Part shown: one piece after another, positions 14,660 through 19,929 of the stretch
Layout: the number at the start of each line of letters is the position of its first letter
Position numbering within the stretch: position 1 is the stretch's first letter
DNA from: DHVE2 group archaeon
GTDB lineage: Archaea; Thermoplasmatota; Thermoplasmata; Thermoplasmatales; Aciduliprofundaceae
Length of the DNA: 19,929 nt
Assembly (NCBI GenBank): GCA_015522935.1
Contig: WALH01000020.1
Coordinates: forward strand, 1-19,929
Reading direction: 5' to 3'
Program-made: the position numbers and the translations under genes
Notes under the pieces: model-generated
What the model was told of the DNA's origin: nothing
Seen by the model: only the letters and a program-made list of their open reading frames with translations
Databases searched by the model: none

Positions 14660-15661
14660 TCATATCTGCGCCCTCAAAGAGGCGAGATCTTTTTCCAGTT
14701 CGTTCTTCTGCTCAGTGAGAGTTTTTATTCTCTCGTTTAGGAATTTTATTTCCTCACGGAGGTCCTCTATTTCCCTATCGTAATCCTTGAACTTTTCTTC
14801 TTTCTTGTGAAGTTCATCACTAAGTGTATCCAGTTCTTTCTTTCGTATATCTAATTTTTCCTCTCTCTCGCTAAGAATTCTCGCATAGCCAGCTAACTCA
14901 CGCTCCTTGTCTATTAACTCTTTTTCCCACTTCTTCAGTTTTTCCTCTTTCTCTGTAAGTTCACTCTCCTTTCTCTCTTCCATTTCCTTCAGCTCTTCTT
15001 CCAGCTCTTTCTTTCTTTTTTCCAGATCGTGAACCTCATCCTCTTTTCTTGATATCTCTCGTGCCCTTAGTTCAAGAGTATTTTTCAACTTCTCCAGAGT
15101 TTCCTCCCTTTTATCCAATTTTTCCTCTGCTTCAACCCGTTTCTCATCCCACTTTTTCCTCTCATCTTGAAATTCGGTGAGTAGCTTTTCAAGGGAACCA
15201 CTCTTTGTGTTTATCTCATCTACTATTTTAGTGTTTTTCTCAACGAGTTCTGTTAACCCCTTTTCCTTCTGCTCAAGTCTGCTTTCCCATTCTTTCAATT
15301 TTTCCTCTCTTTCGTTGAGTTTTTCTTCCCTTTCCTCGATGCTGTGAAGTCTGCTTTCCATATCGGAAAGACGCTGTAAAAGCTGTGAGAGTTCTTCTTC
15401 TTTCACCTCAAGATTCTCCTCCCGCTTGGATATTACATTTTTCAATGTTGTAACTGCTTTTTTGAAATCTTCCATTCCCTTATCCAGATTGTCTATCCCA
15501 TTCTTCAACTTACTCTGAATCTCCACATACTGGTTAATCATACTCATGGCCAGATCCAGGTAATAACCCGCTTCAGGTATGCTTTTCTTCACGCTCTTTG
15601 GTAAGTGGGCCTTAATTTCAGATAGAGTCTTAACTATCATTGGTTTATCTTTTTCTTCCAT
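14660..15661 (-). CDS. Long cytoplasmic coiled-coil protein
   Basis: This 333-aa protein is dominated by an almost unbroken coiled coil from about residue 65 to the C-terminus, very rich in Glu, Lys and Leu, with many REEKL, KEEEL and WEKEL heptad repeats. The first 60 residues are less charged (PKSVKKSIPEAGYYLDLAMSMINQYV) and may form a separate helical head. There is no signal peptide, membrane segment or Walker A motif, so it is not an SMC or Rad50 ATPase. The ATG at 15661 has GGGGGTGA at ideal spacing. An upstream in-frame GTG (15670) lies inside that binding site and is less likely. I do not recognise a named family; a structural or scaffold role is inferred. Confidence 0.75.
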   Translation of the reverse strand: MEEKDKPMIVKTLSEIKAHLPKSVKKSIPEAGYYLDLAMSMINQYVEIQSKLKNGIDNLDKGMEDFKKAVTTLKNVISKREENLEVKEEELSQLLQRLSDMESRLHSIEEREEKLNEREEKLKEWESRLEQKEKGLTELVEKNTKIVDEINTKSGSLEKLLTEFQDERKKWDEKRVEAEEKLDKREETLEKLKNTLELRAREISRKEDEVHDLEKRKKELEEELKEMEERKESELTEKEEKLKKWEKELIDKERELAGYARILSEREEKLDIRKKELDTLSDELHKKEEKFKDYDREIEDLREEIKFLNERIKTLTEQKNELEKDLASLRAQI

Positions 15662-15666
15662 GCTTA

Positions 15667-16053
15667 TCACCCCCTCATGCTTTTAATTTCATCTTCCATC
15701 TCTAAAAGCATCGTTCTCATCTTGGCAATATATGCTTTGATATTTTCCTCAAAAATGTCGAGTTTCTTATCTATCTCACTCAACTCTTCTACCTTTCCCA
15801 TTGTGTCTTCAACTCTCTCCTCAAATTCGTCGCTTATATCTTCCATTGAATCCTTTAACTGGGAGACAAGCTGATAGGTAGTTGTGTTCAGCTTGGCTGG
15901 AAGTGTGCTTAAAGTTTTCTGAATATCCTCAAATGATTCAATCTTCTTTTCAATTTCACCTTGCCTCTTTACTATTTTATCGATTTTTCTGTTGAGTTTT
16001 TCAATTTCTACCCTCAACGCCCTTATCTCACCCAGTATCTCATCTTTACCCAT
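15667..16053 (-). CDS. Coiled-coil protein, first gene of the operon
   Basis: This 128-aa charged, mostly helical protein has two coiled-coil stretches. Residues about 2-45 are EIRALRVEIEKLNRKIDKIV and what follows; residues about 65-125 run from QLVSQLKDSMEDISDEF to IKAYIAKMRTMLLEMEDE. The hinge between them is PAKLNTTTY. It has no membrane segment and no recognised catalytic motif. A TATA box centred 29 bases before ATG 16053 implies an almost leaderless transcript. A TTG at 16062 is the alternative start and would add three residues. Its stop lies five bases before the start of the longer coiled-coil gene, so the two probably form a complex. Confidence 0.7.
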   Translation of the reverse strand: MGKDEILGEIRALRVEIEKLNRKIDKIVKRQGEIEKKIESFEDIQKTLSTLPAKLNTTTYQLVSQLKDSMEDISDEFEERVEDTMGKVEELSEIDKKLDIFEENIKAYIAKMRTMLLEMEDEIKSMRG

Positions 16054-16077
16054 ATACCCCAATATATTAACAAGGGA

Positions 16078-16085
16078 TTTAAATT
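16078..16085 (-). promoter_or_regulatory. TATA box of the coiled-coil operon
   Basis: On the minus strand this reads AATTTAAA within an AT-rich stretch, preceded by GTAAA. Predicted transcription start is near 16056, three bases before the ATG at 16053. This favours that ATG over the TTG at 16062. Confidence 0.55.
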
Positions 16086-16179
16086 TTTACATTTCAGGTG
16101 ATTTTCATTTCTCACATTTCCCCTATGTAAAAGTGGCCCAGAAAAATATATGCCCCTTTACCTTCAACTTATATATGAA

Positions 16180-16296
16180 ATGTATCCTATCAGCATTGAG
16201 TTCTTCTTCAACTCGATTTATCATACTGTTAGAGCTTTGGGGGTATCTGCTGTTTTAATCGCGTATTCAGGGTGGTACTATCTCAGGAGAAGATGA
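16180..16296 (+). CDS. Possible 38-aa single-pass membrane protein
   Basis: A short open frame starts ATG at 16180 and stops TGA at 16294-16296. It encodes 38 residues: a mildly amphipathic N-terminal part (MYPISIEFFFNSIYHTV), a hydrophobic span (ALGVSAVLIAYSGWYYL) and a positively charged end (RRR). This is the form of a small membrane protein with its C-terminus inside. ATATAT-rich DNA at 16145-16150 lies about 33 bases upstream and could be a promoter. There is no clear binding site. Without comparison to other genomes it could be chance, so confidence is low. Confidence 0.35.
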   Translation: MYPISIEFFFNSIYHTVRALGVSAVLIAYSGWYYLRRR

Positions 16297-16348
16297 GGTG
16301 GATACATAATCTCTAATTTTAATACTTGTCTTTTGGTAATATTACAAA

Positions 16349-17173
16349 TCATCTCAATACGATTGCGTGGGGCATACTAAGATTCGAAATTGCGCATGGT
16401 TTACCATTCGCTACGGCTATGATCCCGGTAGGTATATCTCCAAAACTCTCAATCTCCTGACGGCATATATCCTCAATTCTCCCCTTACCTATCTTAGAAT
16501 AGACGCGTATGGATAGCATTCTCCTTACTATCTCCTCACCTATGCCCGTGGCAACCATAGCACCTTTCTCTCCTGCAAATATTCCCGCCCCGGGAATTGG
16601 AGAATCTCCAACCCTGCCCCTGAGGGTTAAACCCGTACCCCCTGTGGATACAGCAGCTGCATATTTTCCATCGAAAAATGCCACTGCACCAACAGTATCT
16701 CCTAAAAACTCTTTAAAGAATTCCGGGTGATAATACTCAGGAATCTCACCGTTTTTCAACCTGTTTAAAATTCTATCCCTTTTTTCCATAGCCTTTTTCG
16801 TGCTGGGATCGTAGCTTTCATATCCCATCTTCCTAGCAAATTTCACAGCGCCATCGCCCGCTAAAATCATATGCGGGGACTTGAGCATAACATCTCTTGC
16901 TACTAAAACCGGATTTTTCACCTTTTCAATGTTTATCACCGCGCCAAAATCTCCTGGAACTATAACAGCGGCATCCATCTGTATGCTTCCATCGATTCTT
17001 ATGTTTGAGCCTGTGCCTGCGTTGAAAAGAGGGTCGTCTTCCATCAATCTTACCGCTTCTACAACAGCCTCTAAAGGTTCGCTCTTTTCTATAGCTATCT
17101 CTGCATACTCTTCCACTTTTCCCATCAGTTCCGGCTTGTTAGATACGCCACCGTGAAGCACAATGATTTTCAT
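16349..17173 (-). CDS. Isoaspartyl peptidase / L-asparaginase (Ntn hydrolase)
   Basis: This 274-aa plant-type asparaginase is a precursor that cleaves itself before a threonine to give two chains and then hydrolyses L-asparagine or isoaspartyl dipeptides. The N-terminal KIIVLHGGV, the FNAGTGSNIRIDGSIQMDA block and the self-cleavage site GDTVGAVA (nucleophile T160) are clear. So are the substrate-binding GDSPIPGAG and the TGIGEEIVR segment. The ATG at 17173 is chosen over an upstream GTG (17188), because a TATA box (17195-17202) is centred 25 bases before it and the protein then starts at the first strand. It may recycle damaged proteins or supply aspartate. The stand-alone promoter suggests no operon with the flavoprotein upstream. 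Confidence 0.92.
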   Translation of the reverse strand: MKIIVLHGGVSNKPELMGKVEEYAEIAIEKSEPLEAVVEAVRLMEDDPLFNAGTGSNIRIDGSIQMDAAVIVPGDFGAVINIEKVKNPVLVARDVMLKSPHMILAGDGAVKFARKMGYESYDPSTKKAMEKRDRILNRLKNGEIPEYYHPEFFKEFLGDTVGAVAFFDGKYAAAVSTGGTGLTLRGRVGDSPIPGAGIFAGEKGAMVATGIGEEIVRRMLSIRVYSKIGKGRIEDICRQEIESFGDIPTGIIAVANGKPCAISNLSMPHAIVLR

Positions 17174-17194
17174 AAGGGGTAATCTCACTGCAGA

Positions 17195-17202
17195 TATTTA
17201 AA
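17195..17202 (-). promoter_or_regulatory. TATA box of the asparaginase gene
   Basis: The minus strand reads TTTAAATA, a near-consensus archaeal TATA box, 25 bases before ATG 17173. It overlaps the last codons of the flavoprotein gene (stop at 17198). It implies a leaderless message. Confidence 0.6.
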
Positions 17203-18475
17203 CTTCATACTTCTCCAATTTCAATCTTCTCAGAACATTCTCGGCAGCAATCTTCATCACATCGTAAAGCTCAGAAACCTCTGGGCAGTAAGCATGCTCC
17301 ATAAACGCAAGATCAGTTATTTTTGCATTCATTCTTATTAATGAAGAAACCACGTTGATGCGCGATGAGGCACTATAACCCACGGCCTGAGCACCTTTGA
17401 TGTATCCTTTCTCATTAACATAAACCTTCATCACTATTTCTTCTTTGGTGTGTGGGTGTATTTTCTCCCTTGCCCTCCCAAATATCTTGGTTCTTTCTCC
17501 AACACTGCTCACTTCAAATCCACCGAACACAGAGACAAAAGCACCAGTGGGTTTTTTATATATGGCGTTGCCTCCTGCCGCATTTATTCCTGCAACGATG
17601 CCCTGATTGGCTGCTATGGTGGCCAGTTGAATAACTCCATACGGGCTTATAACACAGTCACCAACGGCATAAATATTCGGATCTGAAGTTCTCATTCTCT
17701 CATCGACTTTTATAAATCCCCGCTCCATTTCAACCTTACCTTCTAAAATCTTTGTGTTTGGCTTTACTCCCGTACTTACGATAATCATGTCATACTCCCG
17801 CTTTTCACCGTTTATAACTGCACCTTTTACTCTTTCTTCACCTAAAATTTCCTCCACCTTTGCATTGTAAATTGTCTCAATTCCTTCATTTCTCAATCTC
17901 TCATCCACAATCTTTGCAAGATCTGCATCTATGTTAAGCGGGAAGGGCTGAGAAAGAATATCTACGAGTGTTATCTTGAGCCCCCTTGCCTTCAGCGCAT
18001 GGGCAATTTCCACGCCTATGGCGCCAGCACCTATTACGAGAGTTTTTTTCGCATTTTTCATCCATTTCAGTATTTCGACTGAGTCCTCTACTGTGCGTAT
18101 GGTAAATACGCCCCTTTTCTCAATTCCCTTTATGGGCGGAAGTTTGGGAATTGCACCTGGAGCAAATATCAGTTTATCGTATTCAATTTCCGCCGTTTTA
18201 TCCTCGCCTATTTTTCTTACAGTGACAACCTTGCGGGACGGATCTATGCCTACAGCTTCATGCTCTAAATAAAGTTGTATTCTCGGAGTTCTGGGAAAAG
18301 GATAGATTATATCCTCCGGCTTTATCTTTCCCTCTATTACCTCTGGTATGGAGCATGGTGAATATGTTTCGTATTTTCTCTTCTCTACAATTTTTATTTC
18401 CTCTTTTCTGTTTACCCGCGATGCCCATTTTGCCGCATACAACCCTCCAGTTCCTAGACCAATTATAACTATCAT
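17198..18475 (-). CDS. FAD-dependent NAD(P)H oxidoreductase, CoA-disulfide reductase / NADH oxidase type
   Basis: This 425-aa flavoprotein has the pyridine nucleotide-disulfide oxidoreductase layout. An N-terminal FAD site (IVIIGLGTGGLYAAKWA, residues 2-18) is followed by the single redox Cys in YSPCSIPEVIEG (near residue 41). A central NAD(P)H site (TLVIGAGAIGVEIAHAL) follows at about 145-161, then the second FAD motif NIYAVGDCV and a C-terminal dimerisation domain. The lone Cys (no CxxC) places it with CoA-disulfide reductases, NADH oxidases and related polysulfide reductases; the exact substrate cannot be told. CGY-type tail residues are represented by HAYCPEVSELYD. The ATG at 18475 is preferred to a TTG at 18490, because the beta strand begins right after it. 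Related enzymes serve sulfur metabolism or oxygen defence in thermophilic archaea. Confidence 0.9.
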   Translation of the reverse strand: MIVIIGLGTGGLYAAKWASRVNRKEEIKIVEKRKYETYSPCSIPEVIEGKIKPEDIIYPFPRTPRIQLYLEHEAVGIDPSRKVVTVRKIGEDKTAEIEYDKLIFAPGAIPKLPPIKGIEKRGVFTIRTVEDSVEILKWMKNAKKTLVIGAGAIGVEIAHALKARGLKITLVDILSQPFPLNIDADLAKIVDERLRNEGIETIYNAKVEEILGEERVKGAVINGEKREYDMIIVSTGVKPNTKILEGKVEMERGFIKVDERMRTSDPNIYAVGDCVISPYGVIQLATIAANQGIVAGINAAGGNAIYKKPTGAFVSVFGGFEVSSVGERTKIFGRAREKIHPHTKEEIVMKVYVNEKGYIKGAQAVGYSASSRINVVSSLIRMNAKITDLAFMEHAYCPEVSELYDVMKIAAENVLRRLKLEKYEV

Positions 18476-18530
18476 AGCCGGGATTAACAAAACAAGTTAT
18501 TTCAAAATTTTGTTACTCAGGAAGCAAATA

Positions 18531-18538
18531 TTTATATT
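18531..18538 (+). promoter_or_regulatory. TATA box of the fructose-bisphosphate aldolase/phosphatase gene
   Basis: TTTATATT follows AAATA. Predicted transcription start is near 18560, giving a leader of about 10 bases that carries the GGTGAT binding site (18560-18565). This supports ATG 18570 as the start. Confidence 0.55.
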
Positions 18539-18569
18539 GGCTACAACCATTTACCCAGCGGTGATCGAA

Positions 18570-19688
18570 ATGGGGGATAAGATAACAGTAAGTTTGATTA
18601 AAGCGGATGTAGGTGGCTGGCCTGGACATTCGAGAGTGCATCCAGACCTTATAAAGAAAGCGCAGGAATGCATGGAAAAGGCAAAGAGAGATGGAAAGCT
18701 AATAGATTACCATGTAACAGCTGTGGGCGATGATTTACAGTTGATTATGACCCATAAAAAGGGAGTGGATAACGAGGAAATACATAAATTGGCATGGGAT
18801 ACTTTTGTAGAAGCAACAAAAATTGCAAAAGAACTGAAACTCTACGGTGCAGGTCAGGATCTATTAAAGGATGCATTCAGTGGCAATGTTCGTGGTCTTG
18901 GTCCGGGAGTTGCTGAGATGGAGATAACTGAGAGAAAGGGAGAGCCAATAATAACATTTCACATGGACAAGACAGAGCCGGGAGCGTTTAATTTACCAAT
19001 TTACAGAATGTTCGCAGATCCTTTCAATACCGCAGGTCTTGTGATAGATCCATCAATGCATGATGGGTTCATATTTGAGGTCTTGGACATAAAAGAGCAT
19101 AAAAAGGTAATAATGAAGACCCCTGAAGAAATGTATGATCTATTAGCATTGATAGGCGCAAAATCAAGATATGTAATAAAGAGAGTTTATCCAAAACCGA
19201 GCAATCCAAAGCTTAAAGCGGATGAGCCTGTAGCTGTTATAAGTTCGGAGAAACTGTATCAGATAGCAGGTAAATATGTGGGTAAAGATGACCCCGTGGC
19301 AATAGTTCGTGCTCAGAGTGGAGCCCCAGCATTGGGTGAAGTTTTGGAACCTTTTGCATTTCCTCATCTCGTATCTGGATGGATGCGAGGCTCGCATAAT
19401 GGGCCTTTAATGCCTGTGAGCGTAAAACAGGCGCATTGTACAAGATTTGATGGGCCTCCACGTGTAATGGCCCTCGGATTTCAGCTTGCTAATGGGAAAT
19501 TGGTTGGCCCCGTTGATCTCTTCGACGATCCAGCATTCGATGAAACTAGAAGAACAGCAGCTCAGATAGCGGATTACATGCGTCGTCATGGGCCATTTGA
19601 GCCTCACAGGTTACCCTTAGAGGAAATGGAATACACAACCCTGCCTAACGTTCTAAAGAAGTTGCAGGGAAGATTCCAAAAACTGTAA
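18570..19688 (+). CDS. fbp: Fructose-1,6-bisphosphate aldolase/phosphatase
   Basis: This 372-aa bifunctional gluconeogenic enzyme condenses dihydroxyacetone phosphate with glyceraldehyde 3-phosphate and removes one phosphate to give fructose 6-phosphate. It is typical of archaea and some deep-branching bacteria. Metal- and substrate-binding blocks seen are KADVGGWPGH (D13, H20), VGDDLQLI (D54, D55), HMDKTEPGAFNLP (D133), IAGKYVGKDDP with the lysine/tyrosine region that switches activity and D240/D241, and AGSHNGP-like GWMRGSHNGPLMPV. The frame is open far upstream, but the family start is MGDKITVSLIKADVGG at 18570, preceded by GGTGAT. Length is normal. It is transcribed divergently from the flavoprotein. 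A T-run follows the stop. Confidence 0.96.
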   Translation: MGDKITVSLIKADVGGWPGHSRVHPDLIKKAQECMEKAKRDGKLIDYHVTAVGDDLQLIMTHKKGVDNEEIHKLAWDTFVEATKIAKELKLYGAGQDLLKDAFSGNVRGLGPGVAEMEITERKGEPIITFHMDKTEPGAFNLPIYRMFADPFNTAGLVIDPSMHDGFIFEVLDIKEHKKVIMKTPEEMYDLLALIGAKSRYVIKRVYPKPSNPKLKADEPVAVISSEKLYQIAGKYVGKDDPVAIVRAQSGAPALGEVLEPFAFPHLVSGWMRGSHNGPLMPVSVKQAHCTRFDGPPRVMALGFQLANGKLVGPVDLFDDPAFDETRRTAAQIADYMRRHGPFEPHRLPLEEMEYTTLPNVLKKLQGRFQKL

Positions 19689-19699
19689 ATTTTTCTTCA

Positions 19700-19706
19700 T
19701 TTTTTT
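19700..19706 (+). terminator. T-rich terminator after the aldolase/phosphatase gene
   Basis: Seven T residues follow an earlier TTTTT run within 20 bases of the stop codon. Archaeal polymerase commonly stops at such T-runs without a hairpin. The remaining 220 bases to the right edge are AT-rich and hold no gene that I can support. Confidence 0.45.
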
Positions 19707-19929
19707 GATAAATAGCACTGAGTCTTTGTGTGAGGCCAAAGGGGGCATAGATTCAATTGGGGCATTTTATACGGTTCTAAGGGGAAATTTAACATATTAA
19801 AAATGCTTTAAATCGTTAGTTTTTATCACTTACATGAAAATTTGAAATATCAAACTCAGCATATTATTTTTAAAAACTCCAATAAATCAATGAAATATGT
19901 TTCTTTATAAACGAAATTCGTCAAAGATA

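Noticed and set aside
14660..15661. SMC or Rad50-like ATPase
   Set aside because: No Walker A, signature or Walker B motif is present, and the coiled coil runs to the C-terminus.
15662..15670. GTG at 15670 as start of the long coiled-coil gene
   Set aside because: It lies inside the GGGGGTGA binding site that is well placed for the ATG at 15661.
18348..18569. Upstream extension of the aldolase/phosphatase frame
   Set aside because: It runs antisense through the flavoprotein gene and the promoter. The family start is at 18570 with its own GGTGAT.
19689..19929. CRISPR leader or repeat at the AT-rich right edge
   Set aside because: No unit is repeated within the visible stretch. It is AT-rich intergenic DNA with a T-rich terminator and tiny open frames only.

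Overview
The window looks like part of an archaeal chromosome. RNA polymerase subunits H, B, A' and A'' lie in archaeal order with A split in two and B unsplit. They are followed by ribosomal protein L30e and an archaeal NusA. There is also a bifunctional fructose-bisphosphate aldolase/phosphatase, a DUF835 protein, TATA boxes about 25 bases upstream of several start codons (leaderless genes), and GGTGA-type ribosome binding sites elsewhere. An unsplit B, AT-rich DNA and the accessory genes fit a thermophilic Thermoplasmata-type euryarchaeon. Aciduliprofundum or a relative is my best guess, made from memory and not from a search.

Layout. Bases 1-926 (minus) hold a RelE-type toxin-antitoxin pair and, just downstream of it, the 5'-truncated remains of a gene for a calcium-binding, thrombospondin type 3-like repeat protein that runs off the left edge. 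After a gene-poor stretch with a strong hairpin come two overlapping plus-strand genes (1295-2814): a two-helix K+ channel with one RCK domain and an unusual filter sequence, and a separate RCK-only protein, translationally coupled.

Bases 2866-12046 (plus) are a housekeeping unit: promoter, tRNA-Lys, rpoH, rpoB, rpoA1, rpoA2, rpl30e, nusA and a conserved-looking 72-aa gene, mostly joined by ATGA overlaps or gaps of a few bases. RpoA2 carries an extra N-terminal region of about 125 residues ahead of the normal A'' core.

The right half is accessory and metabolic: a ModE-like HTH/Nudix fusion (minus), a DUF835 protein (plus), the RNA 2',3'-cyclic phosphodiesterase ThpR (plus), then a compact four-gene minus-strand operon of two coiled-coil proteins, a winged-helix protein and a small beta-rich protein. 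A 38-aa membrane protein (plus) lies in the next gap, followed by an Ntn-type asparaginase (minus), a CoA-disulfide-reductase-like flavoprotein (minus) and the aldolase/phosphatase (plus).

The candidates for something undescribed are the four-gene coiled-coil operon (13962-16053), the RpoA2 extension, the split double-RCK channel with a TLGHYP filter, and the HTH-Nudix fusion with a palindrome at its own promoter. I saw no CRISPR array, insertion sequence or rRNA.
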